Shown here: positions 36,624 to 48,268 of the stretch, piece after piece | How the letters are laid out: each line of letters begins with the position of its first letter | Numbering within the stretch: position 1 is the first letter of the stretch | Origin: Endocalyx cinctus | Lineage: Eukaryota > Ascomycota > Sordariomycetes > Amphisphaeriales > Apiosporaceae | DNA: 64,000 nucleotides | Direction of reading: 5' to 3' | Assembly (NCBI GenBank): GCA_001600455.1 | Contig: BCKC01000001.1 | Span: 7,013,418-7,077,417 of the forward strand | Notes under the pieces: model-generated | Told to the model about the DNA's origin: nothing | Seen by the model: the letters and a program-made list of their open reading frames with translations, nothing else | Databases searched by the model: none | Position numbers and translations under genes: made by a program

Positions 36624-37753
36624 CGCGTTTATCCAGTTGAAGCACTATCGGAGGAAGATAATTAAGAAGGGTGTAGGTAAAACTTGTATGTAATGTAAAG
36701 AGAATGGCTCTATTTCATATAAACGAGTGCAAGAGCTGTTGAGCTCATATCTAATGACCGGTGAATAAAAACTGATATTGATTGTATGAAAACAATGGCT
36801 AGCTAACTGCCAGATGAGAGCAGGAGAAAAATATTTACATAGACAGCATACATATACATACCGATATAGGAAGTACGATACTACTCACCTACATGCACAT
36901 GCGAAAAAAAAAAAAAGAAATAAAACAATCCTCATACTCGTGTTCTTCATCCATAATTATTGCATCCTTTCGCTACCAAAAATTCGTCTTTCACCAGCAA
37001 CTCCACACGGAAGATCCAGCGGAGATACATCATTGCATTACACATATACTACACGTATACTGCTAGCGAAACTTCCAATTGTAAAATTGTTTATCTTCTC
37101 CGTGGTTCGATATAATATCGCCTGGTCATTTTGCTGCAAACCCCTATTCGCATTGACCAATTGCATTTTGCAAATGATTCAGGGTTTTGGGTAAGATGGG
37201 TAGATTTTTTCCGATTTGAATAATGAAAGTAAAATCCTACTTTTTTCACGTACTTTTGCAAGAAGAGTTCGGTTCGGGTATATGCAGTTTTTTCCTGGGT
37301 TGCATCCCGATATGCAGTTGGATGTTCACCTGCATATTTCATGCAGGAGAAATATGGACGTACTTCCGTAAATGGACGTCTCCAAGTTGAAGGATCCACC
37401 AGTATCTGTCAATAAACTCTGTTCAAATTGTTCCTCTGGCCTACTGGGATCTCTACAGGGCACAAAATTGGAGACGTGCATCAAGATAGCGCACATTTGA
37501 GATTGATTGAATAAGTAAATGAAAGCATCCCAGCAAGGGATAGCTTTCCATGATCCTAATCAGATGAAGGTACATTGTAGAGTAGGATTATAAACCCAGG
37601 CAATCTTGGCATCTCTCGCCGATTTGGTTCACTCATAAGTGGTGTGAAATGCGCTGCATCTTGTTCTTTTCACATTTATATTACCCCAAGAAGTAACAAT
37701 TTCTAGTATCCAGGAAAAAATCCCGATCTACAGAGATCGCCACGTCTTACACT
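36624..37753. other. Divergent promoter region
   Basis: This lies between the minus-strand rhodopsin-type gene and the plus-strand FAD monooxygenase, so both promoters should be here. It is AT-rich with an A-run at 36904-36915. No coding sequence was recognised. Confidence 0.45.
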
Positions 37754-39207
37754 ATGGACTCGAAACCGTTCACTGTCATAGTTATAGGAGCCGGCCTGGT
37801 CGGCCTCAGTGCCGCTCATACTTTTACCCGGGCCGGTATCGATTTTGTCATGCTTGAGTCTAAAGACACGCCCGTAAGTAAGACTGGTTCAAGTCTTGTC
37901 TTATTTCCAACCACCCTCCGCGTCTACCATCAACTAGGCCTTTTAGACGATGCTTTGGCTCTGTGCGACCCGCTTGAGCGCAACTGTTATTTCAAGTGGG
38001 ATGGCACCGTGTTTCATCACGGAGCTCAAGGATATAACTTGAGGGCTTGGTTAGTATTACAATCTCGTTTAAATATGAATAACTGCCCCTCGAATCGAAA
38101 GAACATACCCTAATGCCCCGATATTTTATCATCTTGTTTAGCCACGGTTCTCCTTGTCAGATTGTTCATCGCCAAGACATCCAGCAGCTTCTGTATGATA
38201 GTTTATCAGAAAAAGCCAGAGCCAAGATACATACCGGCAAGAAGCTGGCAGATATTGAGACTCACAATACTGGTGTTGTTGTACGCTGCACCGATGGCAG
38301 CAGTTACGAAGGATCCATCGTTATCGGTACCGATGGAGTGTATAGTAAAACCAGGACTATCATGAGGAACTTGGCATTAAAAACTTCACCTGATGCGAAA
38401 GTTAACCCAGAAAAGCCATATAAGGCCACATACAGATGCATGTGGGGCGTGATGCCGACGCCCAAAGGCCTCGAGATATCCGAAGACCACGAATGCCACG
38501 GACCCAAGTGGTCATCGATGCTTCTCGCCTCTGCTACCAGGATATGGTTTTTCATATACGAAGAGCTTGACCAGCCCACCCAAGAGCGGATGGATTACAC
38601 CGAAAAGGATATGGACGACTTTGCATCACGCGTCGCCACGATGCACGTGACGCCGGATATCAAGTTCGGCGAGCTCTGGCCCACTAAGCTCTCGGCCGGC
38701 ATGAGCAACCTCGACGAAGGGATCTGCGAGCAGTGGGGCTACGACCGCGTTGTGCTCGCCGGTGACGCCGTCCACAAGGTGACACCCAACCTCGGCTTGG
38801 GCTACAACGCAGGGATGCAGGACATCGTCATCCTCACGAACCTCCTGCGGTCCCTAAAACAGAAGTGCGAAGTCGATGGCAGAGAACCGTCTCGTGAAGA
38901 GCTGACTAAATTATGGTCCACATATAAATCAACCATGATGGAAAACTGGGCTGCTCTCGATGGCTTATCAAGAATGTGGACCCGCGTCTCGGCTTATCCA
39001 AAGGGCTTTTCCGGTTGGGTATATCAGGCGTTGGACGTTATCGGTAACCTGATTCCCGGGCTCGACCTTTTCAACATCCGACATTTCTTGGCCGCTAAGA
39101 TGTGCAAATTCCGGCCTCTCGACTTCATACCCGCCACGGAACCGTTCAACGGGCAGTCAGCGTGGACGTATCCACTGCCGCCCGTTGATGCTGCTGCTCA
39201 AAAATAA
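37754..39207 (+). CDS. FAD-dependent monooxygenase (PHBH-fold, fungal secondary-metabolism type)
   Basis: Exons 37754-38049 and 38142-39207 with a 92-nt phase-2 intron (GTTAGT donor, TTTAG acceptor), giving 453 residues. The N terminus VIVIGAGLVGLSAAH is the FAD Rossmann GxGxxG (12-17), with Glu35 ending the second strand (FVMLES). IVIGTDGVYSKTR is the DG motif. VVLAGDAVHKVTPNLGLGYN is the GD motif that binds the flavin ribityl and pyrophosphate. The C-terminal part after the GD motif (to PPVDAAAQK) extends beyond the FAD domain. The family inserts one oxygen atom from O2 using NAD(P)H, by hydroxylation, epoxidation or Baeyer-Villiger-like chemistry. The closest kin by eye are the flavin epoxidases and hydroxylases of fungal meroterpenoid, indole-diterpene and salicylate pathways. 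It is convergent with the SDR downstream and 3.7 kb from the terpene synthase gene, so a tailoring role on a terpene is plausible but unproven. Confidence 0.9.
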
Positions 39208-39744
39208 TAGATAAGAGCCAACATGGAGATGTAAGATTTGGGTTTAGATAATTTATCTATGAGATTTGTTTCTTTCAGTTAATTCACCCTAGATTCTTTT
39301 TGTTTTGTTATAATTACCTTTAATTTTATGAAACTTCCTATTTTTGTTTCTCTGGTGGTTGAGATCAAGTCCATATGGATGTAGTTTAGTGTCATATAGA
39401 ACACAATTCTTCTAAGAACCTAGTATCCGGGATCGTATACTATCGGTATTATAAATCTGTGCACTCTTGGACATTTAATACCGACTAACTAAGAAGTTTA
39501 AATGAATTTCATAGATAAGATAATTACCAGTGCCCGTACCAGCGCCTGAGTCTCCGATGACGCTCTATTTAGCTCAACACATTTAATAGTATGCTTCAAA
39601 AACCTATGTTAGTATTTGACTAGAGATGTGGACCGTTCTGTAAACTTGAATTTCACTTTCAGTTAATAATATATCATATTTTGAAGCATTACATCTCTAT
39701 TTGATTCTACTCATATCTCTAATTTTCATTTTTCATCTGCAATA
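39208..39744. other. Intergenic 3' region between convergent genes
   Basis: AT-rich DNA between the FAD monooxygenase (plus) and SDR (minus) stop codons. It should hold both polyadenylation regions. No coding sequence was seen. Confidence 0.45.
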
Positions 39745-40503
39745 TTACCATCCATCGCTTGGCTCATCGCAAACATAAGTACCGGTTATTTCATCCGGTT
39801 TTCCTTCCGTAGCAGCACGAAAAATAACTTTGGCACCGTCACTAGCTTCTTTCCTCCCCTGGCCGCCCGTAAACTTGGTGCGGCACATCCCGGGTGCCGC
39901 TGCGACCACAGCGATCTTGTCGTCGGCAAACCTAACCGACTGGGCAGCGGTGATCATATTGAGCGCCGCCTTGCTGCTGCGGTAATCCGGGGCGTACCAA
40001 GCACTCGCGTTGAAGGCGTAGCCTTTCTTCCCGGCCATCGTTATCAGGCCTAGGCCGGACGTGACGTTGACGATGCGACGATCGGGGAAAGTGGAGGCCT
40101 TGAGCAAGGGTAGGAAGGCTTCGGTGACGGCGGCGACACCGAACACGTTGACCTCGAAAATCTGACGGTATTTCTCTCGAACCGCCGGCGCGTCTGGAAC
40201 CTGTCCGATTCCGGCGTTATTGATCAGGATATCGAGACGGCCAAACTTGTCGTACACGAGTTTGGCAGCTGCGTCAATGGACGTGTCGTCCGCCACGTCC
40301 AATATAATAGGTGTAAGAGCCTCCTTATCAACAGCCTCTTTCTGAAGCTGCTTGATGGCGGCTTGGACGTTGGAAGGATTGCGCGCAGTGACAAGAACGT
40401 GGTACTTGTCAGAGCTAATGAACTGCTGTGCTACGGCGAATCCAATGCCCTGGTTAGCCCCCGTGATGAGAACAAGAGCCTTGTTGGAAGTCATTTTTTT
40501 CAT
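39745..40503 (-). CDS. Short-chain dehydrogenase/reductase (classical SDR)
   Basis: Single exon of 252 residues. It has the NAD(P) Rossmann motif T14-G-A-N-Q-G-I-G21, the NNAG motif at 95-98, and the catalytic set Ser149 (NVTSG), Tyr174 and Lys178 (DYRSSK), all with the normal spacing. Asn119 (FEVNV) is also present. These enzymes reduce a carbonyl or oxidise an alcohol with NAD(P)H. The Arg41 after the second beta strand (LVTARN) suggests NADPH preference, which is inference. The start could be Met1 or Met4 (MKKMTS); nothing decides it. It lies between the flavin monooxygenase and the terpene synthase, where it could act on oxygenated terpenoid intermediates, but a housekeeping carbonyl reductase is equally possible. 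Confidence 0.93.
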   Translation of the reverse strand: MKKMTSNKALVLITGANQGIGFAVAQQFISSDKYHVLVTARNPSNVQAAIKQLQKEAVDKEALTPIILDVADDTSIDAAAKLVYDKFGRLDILINNAGIGQVPDAPAVREKYRQIFEVNVFGVAAVTEAFLPLLKASTFPDRRIVNVTSGLGLITMAGKKGYAFNASAWYAPDYRSSKAALNMITAAQSVRFADDKIAVVAAAPGMCRTKFTGGQGRKEASDGAKVIFRAATEGKPDEITGTYVCDEPSDGW

Positions 40504-41437
40504 TCTTCGTTTTCCGGGACAAGGGAAAACGTAAAATAAGTGAAGAATAGCGTGTCTATAGCAGCACGTGCAGGACTATGAATCATGAGTCTTGCCTTGG
40601 CAAAATTGGTAGATTCCGGCGCATCTAACCATTCAACAGACGACAGAAATTATTAAAATATAATCGAGAACTATTAGGTTATATCAGTTGGTACAGTTTA
40701 ATACAGGTCTAATTAATCTAAAACTTATCAATGAATTATGACGAATGGTTATTACTATATAAACCAGATTATTCGGGCTTAAGTGACGGGTTATACGGAC
40801 TTACCGTTGTTGAGGCTTAATTCTGAACTAACCCGAAGCAAGTAACAAAAATTGGATATCTGCACCATAACCACATATATTTATTATCACAAATATACTT
40901 CGTATATGATATCCACACTCTAGTGTTTCCGGGAAGAGAGTTGTTTAAAAGTTATTTTCGGCATAGACTTGTATGCGTAAGATTATATCGACGAGTTTCA
41001 ACGCCGATTCGCTCGTTCTTGACACGGTTATTAGTGATTTATTTGAGTAATACATAGTGCATATAAACATATTATATATCTAAACTTGTTCAATGTAGTT
41101 TAAGCCTAGCTCTGGCTGGCTGGCTGGCTGGCTGGCTCAGATTATTTACTTCCTGAAGCCCTGCTTCAAAGCAGCAAGTTTCTCAAGTTTCAACCCGGAA
41201 ATAAATCGCGGAATTATCAGTTTGATTTAGGATGTTAAACTGTTATCTAATAATATTTAATACAACAACTTAAAACATTTTGATGCGGCAAGTTTTAGTG
41301 ATAAAGTAATGACCTCATGAGCTACACAAATTTGATCCCGAATGACATCATGATTCATGATAGGTCTTTAAAGATCATTTTAACCTCAGAGTGTTACTAT
41401 AATAGTTACTCACTTCATTTTTTTTTTGGCTGAAAAG
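40504..41437. other. Divergent promoter region
   Basis: Upstream of both the SDR (minus) and the BTB gene (plus). It is AT-rich and contains a short GGCT tandem tract near 41111-41136. No coding sequence was recognised. Confidence 0.45.
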
Positions 41438-42286
41438 ATGCGTGGTTTTCATCACGATTTATGCGCGACCGTGTCTAAGTATTAGTGCTCAATTATCCTA
41501 TAAGCCAAGGGTTTTCCGCTGACTGCGTGTAGGGCACGTGAACTTGAAGACTTCACTGATTTCATTATTCGATGTGGAGACTGTAGTATTCCTGTACACA
41601 AGCTGGTGGTTTGTTGTCAATCGCCTGTCTTCCGTGCTGCTTTCAAGAATAATTTCAAGGTAAATCAAAAGCTGTCCTCAGAGTATGGTTAGATTCTGAT
41701 TGCATAATTATAGGAATCATTGTCAGGCATCTACAATATAGATGAAGAGTCTCTACCAATAGTACAGCGCATGATAGAGTATCTGTATACAGGAAACTAT
41801 GAGTCAGGAATAGAGGTTTCTGATCCTCCGCAATATGAGCTCCCATCTGCACTTCAGATTCATGCTCAAGTATTCGCAGTCGCTGACAAGTATCAAATCG
41901 AAGGCTTGAAACTTTTATCTACTTCAAAGTATTCTAGGACTCTTCAAGAAACAAACGATGTTTCGAAATTTCTGGAATCACTGCCAGATGTTTTCAACCT
42001 AACTCTAGATACGGTCAGAGGTTTGCGCGATATAGCAATATATTTTTCTAGGAATCACCTCGGCAGTTACATCAAATCACCGGAGGGGAAAGCTATATAC
42101 GATGATGTAGTAATGGAAGTACCCGAATTTTTGCGAGAACTCACAGAATCGTTTCTGGAACATCCTGTTTTAGGAAGTTGTTCGACTTGCGGTGGAGGAC
42201 CGCATGACCTGAGCATCTTACAGACCAGATGCCTTACATGCAATAAAGGCGGAGGACAGCCTTGGAATAGTTATTGGATAAAATGA
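41438..42286 (+). CDS. BTB/POZ-domain protein with C-terminal double CxxC
   Basis: I assemble exons 41438-41478, 41533-41659 and 41714-42286, giving 246 residues. The second intron (GTAAAT donor, ATAG acceptor, phase 0) is well supported because it joins CCQSPVFRAAFKNNFK to ESLSGIYNIDEES inside the BTB fold. The first intron (GTATTA donor, GCTGAC branch, GTAG acceptor) and the 41-nt first exon are less certain, but a first exon is needed because no ATG precedes the BTB core in frame. BTB hallmarks are DFTDFIIRCGDCSIPVHKLV, VQRMIEYLYTGNY and QIHAQVFAVADKYQIEGLK. Near the C terminus two CxxC pairs (CSTC and CLTC, 17 residues between them) could bind zinc. Fungal BTB proteins of this size often act as Cul3 adaptors or have unknown roles. 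It sits directly between the SDR and the terpene synthase. Confidence 0.8.
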
Positions 42287-42913
42287 ATGGTGACATAAGT
42301 TTGTTGAAGTCTTGTCGAAGTTTTGTCAACCAGGATTTACGGCTCTGTTGCTATACAGCACATCATTTTAGCTTGATGATGAATTCCGAATCCTGCAAAT
42401 TACGGTGTACTTAACCCAAATAGTTCAAATAACTTGAATAGTCGTCCTTTATAACATTTTAACAGCTTGTGAGTAGGCGTTAAATTCTCATTGAAATACT
42501 TGATTACCCTAAATACTGTGACGGAGATGTGGGATTAAATAGGACCTAGTATCAGAGACGTAAAATTAAGGGGTAGAATCAAGCTTACCAACCCGGTCTG
42601 AGAGATTGACCAATCCTGTAATTACGTATTACCAGCTCAGGAAGCATTGTAAATAAGGTGCTGAGCTCCCGTTTGATTCATAGATGAAGTATTTACATAG
42701 TACATTCCATATGATTGCCAAGCTCCCAATTCACATCCATTAGCTCTGACACATAACATATTTTCATACAAGGAAAATTTCTTATTACTAATATCTATAG
42801 AATGGCTTGATTAGGTCGGTTCAACGCGGAAGCCTTCAATGAAAAGACTCCCGGAGATGCAGACTCAAAGCAGTACACGGGCTCGATAAAGTTATCTTAG
42901 TACACAAGAATGT
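42287..42913. other. Intergenic region between convergent genes
   Basis: Short AT-rich spacer between the BTB gene (plus) and the terpene synthase (minus) 3' ends. No coding sequence was seen. Confidence 0.45.
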
Positions 42914-44295
42914 TTAGACTCCCTTTGGAAGTACTGACTTTGGGCTTAAACTGAACTGCCTTGTCTTCATGATATGCAATCCGTCTTTACCCCAGTATCT
43001 CTCACACTGAAAAATTTATCCGAAGTCAGCGGACTTTGTCACATATTTACCATATTCTAAAGATATTCAAGCGAGAGAAATAAGAATTTGGTACAGACCT
43101 CAAAACTCCAGTTTTCGTTAGCACGAACCCAATTTCCTAGGGCATCTGCGTACGCTAGTGCTTCTTGTCGCACTTTCTCGTCATCGTCGAGGAATTGGGT
43201 CGGGATATCTTTGTACGTGTCAAGAAATTGACTGACTAAGTCATCGTGCAGATGCCCAATCCAATCTATAGCTTGCTGTACATCGAGTCCGAGATGGGTC
43301 ATAAGTACGGTGACGAGGTTGTGCTCATCATTGTCCTGACTCTGCCTAGAGGCCCATATATTAGTCCTAGATCATGTGATAGGGGTCGAAATAAACCTTA
43401 CTCGACATCGTAGGAGTAAATATCGTTTTCAATGATTATCATGTCTACGGACAACCCCGTAAGCTTCTCAATCGATGGGTTCTCGTGAATATGATCCGGT
43501 AAGTCGAAGTGAATCTCGTTGATAATAAAAGACGGCCTGGCCCCAATGGTTTTCCTGCGGATCTCGAAGTAGCTGCCGATGTCCCGGATATGGGCATGCG
43601 TCCTGTCAAAGGACTGTTGTACACAGGAGTAGATATACTTTTCCACCCTATCTACCCAACGCCGCTGAGAGGGTTCACTCGCAGTTTTCATTGTATTAGA
43701 CCAGAATCTGTACGATAATAAGCTTCTACTTGGTTTTGATGGCATATGTTCCGATCTTAATGAGATGCATTTTAACCCACTGTCTCATCATTTCACCGAC
43801 AGGCCATTCGCCTTCCGGTCGGGGCTTACTGGGATAGCGTATGGCATCCATAAGACAGTCTGCTTGTCGGAGGGTTTCGGCCTCGTCAGATATGTCGGAC
43901 CACTCGTCGTAAGAGAAAAGCGTCATTAACAGGTCACAGCCAACCCGGCAACCCTCTATCAGACACAAACTAGTTAGTCTTGATACACTCAGGTGCAAGC
44001 TAAGGAAAGGCTAGTGGTAACGTACCTTTGCTCATCTTTGGGTATGCCAGAGCCGCTAGCAAGCCTAGATAAAAGAGTCAGTTGTTCATTTTTGTTGTTT
44101 CACAGACATATTATGTTACTGACTGAAGTCACACTTATTGAAGGCTTTCTGGGCTTTGGGGGTGAACACTCCCATACTCTCGGTCCAAGCTGTAGACTCG
44201 CGCTTGTTTTCCTCATAGTCAGGATGAATAGTCCTTTTCCATGGCCAGTTTCTTAGCACATCGGGCAGATGAAAGAGTTGTGGCTTAGAATCCAT
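42914..44295 (-). CDS. Class I terpene synthase (fungal sesquiterpene synthase type)
   Basis: Six exons on the minus strand: 44295-44124, 44064-44026, 43955-43781, 43707-43402, 43345-43099 and 43006-42914, giving 343 residues with all phases consistent. It opens [20 protein letters not shown], typical of the fungal and bacterial single-domain sesquiterpene cyclases. The metal-binding Asp-rich motif is D87-E-W-S-D91 within FSYDEWSD. The NSE triad is N223-D-I-Y-S227-Y-D-V-E231. The pyrophosphate sensor region has RPEGEW and [11 protein letters not shown]. The C terminus carries the RY dyad (R316-Y317, in [11 protein letters not shown]). The enzyme should ionise a prenyl diphosphate, most likely FPP, with Mg2+ and cyclise it; the product cannot be predicted. 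The 39-nt second exon is easy to miss. The whole protein appears intact and functional. Confidence 0.92.
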
Positions 44296-47200
44296 GGGTA
44301 CTTTAGTGAAACTGATGATGAGTTAAGTATTTGATATAAGACTGATAATGATAATAAGGTGCTGATTCAGGGACCTCTCTCCTTCATGTTGATGCCAGGA
44401 ATCAGTGAGTCCCAAAGCCATATTTATATACAAATCAGTGCAATATGGGCGGCACTCTCTCTGATGCCAGTCTCTTACCCGAGACCAGCTAAAATCGTAG
44501 GATTTGCATAGGACTTAGTTAGGACTTGGTCAAAAGATCACTACATCAACTGCAGCATATCACAAGGGTTATTATCTATATGTGATATAAGCAGGAAGTG
44601 AATTTTGATATTGCTATTGAAAAATTGTAGAATATATTATAAGAAGTTCGATCATGATGATAACATGTTATGCAAATCTAGTAATGCGACACAGTGATAT
44701 GTTCTTGGCAGTCCTGAAGATAAGCAGAAAAGGAAATAATAGGGCAGCTGACATGAGAACCAGTACAGCGTAAGGGGTCATTATAAGTAGGAGAAGGACC
44801 TATCATATTCGCATGTTTAGCTGAAGCGGTCGCATGGCCGCTTGCCAGAAATGGAGTCGTTATCATTGGGGATATGACGAAGCAAATGGCATGTTGCGTC
44901 CGTAAGGACTGCATTGTCTCGATCGAGTTTCCGCGTCCGAAGGAGATACAGTGCATGATCATACTCGGGTCTTTCCACAGCTCATCAAAGAGATGATCCT
45001 TCTACCGAAACCGAATGAAACAGAACATAAATCCTTACTAATGCCGCTCCCTTTCTATACTTGTTTCCGGACCTTTTCCAAGCTTACCCTCCCAGTCTTT
45101 AATCTAGTTGATCGGTACCGAGGAAAAGGCACTGATTAATATAATTGTGTAACAATGGACTCTATACCAATTAAAAGGCAAAAGCAATCGCCTTAGATGA
45201 TTGTCGGTAAACTTACGTAATCCCTTAACCCCTTAGTCCTTGCCCTTCAGCCCCTTGCGTAGACTCGGTCCTTTTGATGAACTCGTGACGAGCTAATGGC
45301 CCTCTTCAATATCCCCATATCAATTGGATGGTCTGCTTTTATATTCAGGTTATCGCAAATTGAAGACAGATATCTGTCTGTTAGATCGCTGAAGGCAAAC
45401 CACTCATCTAGTTGAACACAATGTGAGAAATAAAGGGGGTTCTACAGGAGTGAGGGTACGGCCGCATGATACCAGCTAGGTAAGGATAAGGCTCAATAAC
45501 ACATCGATTCCTAGCTCTCTCTTCGTACAAAATATATGAGAGATAGGCCATATATATATAGTACTTACGATAATTGCATGTGTTCCGAACATATACGAGT
45601 ATTTTTTAAAGTGAGCTTCAAATTATCCGGTCAACGTAAGCGCAAATATGAAGGTTTACTCCAGCTTAACAAATCTATTGTCAGCGGAAAATACTGTTTT
45701 CTCGCTGGGTTTCAGTAGCTAAGTGGAGGCCCCGGCGTTATCTATCGGAGTTGTGTCGATTGGACATAGTAACTTCGGCCGCATCAGAGAGCGTTGGCTA
45801 ACTTTTATTTGATGGATACGGTCTTGTGACTGAAAGAATCACGTCAGAATACTACTTTGACGAGTGGATACCAGGTTATGAGTAAGTTCCAATTATTATG
45901 AGTTTTCGGATATATAGCAGTGAATGCAGTTAACTAAGTAACACTATGTTATTATAAATACACATAACATAAGTTAGTTGTATTACTACATGTATGTCCC
46001 ATAACTAAACACGATTTTAGACAGACTAACGAAATGCTGTCTCCAGTGGGGTAGAACCATAGCGTACCAGCGTATAAATGCACAAACCTTAGTCAAAAGT
46101 ATTCAAATCAAGATCGTGATGATCCTTTAACGTGGACTACTATAAGATAATGGGGGTACGTTGGAGTGTAGCGTAGTGTAGTTATGTAGATAGATTAGCA
46201 GTGGGACAGGGGTATAGTTTAAGACTCGAATAACTCTTGGATTAATCCTTAACCTTTCCACTTTGTTTTAGACGCGAAAGCTTCCCTTTTATAGTTGTGT
46301 CTTGTTGAGGTTACGCCGATGGTAGTTGTAGGTATTTATGTATCGCAGGTTCTACAATGACCATGACCCCTGAAAGTCACACATCTTATCAGCAACTGGA
46401 AGGCAGTGGATTTTATTATGAGAAAGGGAGTTTTTTTTTTTTTTTTTTTCTATGCACTTCTGGAATAATGGGTAAAAAAAATTGGTGATTCGTCTGCTTG
46501 AAATATCAACACACCAACATATAATAACTTGCTAGCACTGACTAGGTCAAGTTGAGCGTCCAAAAAATACATTCTCAAGACGGTGATGCCTAAGAGCCCA
46601 GAGAGGTACTGCCCCCGACCCTGACCATGAGGATCAATTTCATCATTCGTAAACTCAGTTTTATGGTTGGATAATGAAACAAATTGTCATTGTAATTATA
46701 GATTGTGTCTTAAATTATATGTAAGTTCTATTAACGCTCGAATCAGTCCTGTGAGCTACGTTAAGCCTGAGTATAATTTTAAGTACAATATCCTTTCAGG
46801 GAAATATCATTTCAAATCCAATATGCTTAATATAGTCTCGCCAGAACTGATCGTCCATGAAGAATAATTTAGAGTTATGCGGGCGCCATCGCCGTGGTTC
46901 CATTTGTGGAGGTCTTGTACATCCACGACCATGGGCTCGACGTCAGCGATGTCTACTATCAGCGGCAATATCACGATTACCTAGATCATGGCTTTCGGTA
47001 ATACCGTTTCAATAATTATAGGTATCCACGAGCAGCCAGATCTACACCACGCATAGACGTGGCTCACCATCACGCTGTTGAATGGGAGTCCTGCATGGCT
47101 GCTGCATGATGATTGAGGCTAGTGAGGGAAGTAAAGACCGACTAGATTACCCCACCAGCCCACCCCTCCACAGATGTACATACACATTTACTACTGTGAC

Positions 47201-48268
47201 AGTAGTATATCAGTAATACATGGATGCGTCAAGAGCTCGATGCACGACGAAGACCATTACAAGATTATCATCACTTGCTTATACAATTCGTTTTATTTTC
47301 CATCGCTGCTGATTAAAGACTGGCTTCGTCAGCTTGAGATTACTTAGTTGCTGACGATAGAATACTATATCATGATTGCGTAGTTTATTTCTTCAAGTTC
47401 TGCTCAACACGAGATGACCTATGTAACTACAGCGCCATACATACATACATACATACATACATACATACATACATACATACATACATACATACATACATAC
47501 ATACATACATACATACATACATACATACATACATACATACATACATACATACATACATACATACATACATACATACATACATACATACATACATACATAC
47601 ATACATACATACATACATAGNACAGTAGCGATAAGCCATCGACAATTCCTTGCCACTGGCGATTCAAAACAGCTTGAAGTTGTATAGGACAAAAAAAAGG
47701 AATAAAATGATGGATATGAGGACATTTATCTAGCTTTGTCGTTGCGTTACTATGTCAAAAAAAGGTGCTAGAGCTGAGGTTCAATGATAGCTTAGAAAGA
47801 AGTCGAGACACGTTAGTGATATTGCTTCCTTGATACCTACACACCTACACACCTACACTCGCTATAACGATCCCCTAATTCAGTACTCTGTACAGAGTAT
47901 AAGTACCTCTTTAGACTTGGTAGTGGGACGAGCTTGCGGGCCCGGAGATTATCTATCCCGATGTTTCTAACCGTCCAGGTCCAGGCCTAACCTAACTCTT
48001 TTCATTTTTGTCTTACCTGCCAGCCTGCTTACCTAGCCACTTAAAGGGAGCAAGTCAGGTAACATAAACAGAATCGGCTGATTCTTCTCTCATAGACAAC
48101 AAAACCTTCCGATTTTTTTCTTCTTCCATATTGGAATAAATAAAGGTCCGAATACACTTGGTCATAATATAACACATCCTCTGACATTTCAATTGAACAT
48201 ATTTGCGTACGGTTTCTTCGAACGTGCCTTAAGCTTGATGGTAGGAGGAAGTTAAGGCTTCAGACATC
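44296..48268. other. Long gene-free region between terpene synthase and amidase
   Basis: About 4 kb with no supported gene. It is AT-rich with a T-run at 46431-46450 and the long tetranucleotide repeat listed separately. A more GC-rich patch at about 46875-47100 contains a short open frame (VVPFVEVLYIHDHG region) that may be a decayed coding fragment but cannot be assigned. The left part holds the promoter of the terpene synthase. Confidence 0.45.
47436..47619. repeat. (CATA)n microsatellite, about 46 units
   Basis: Uninterrupted tetranucleotide CATA/TACA tandem array of about 184 nt, ending just before an ambiguous base (N) at 47621. The long frames in several phases across it are artefacts of the repeat. 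The N and the perfect array suggest its true length may be under-assembled. Confidence 0.97.

Noticed and set aside
46875..47000. Short coding-like stretch (VVPFVEVLYIHDHG region)
   Set aside because: Too short, with a stop directly after and no family match; could be chance in a GC-richer patch.
47393..47725. Several frames encoding repeated Tyr-Ile-His-Thr or Tyr-Val-Cys-Met peptides
   Set aside because: They are translations of the CATA microsatellite in different phases, not genes.
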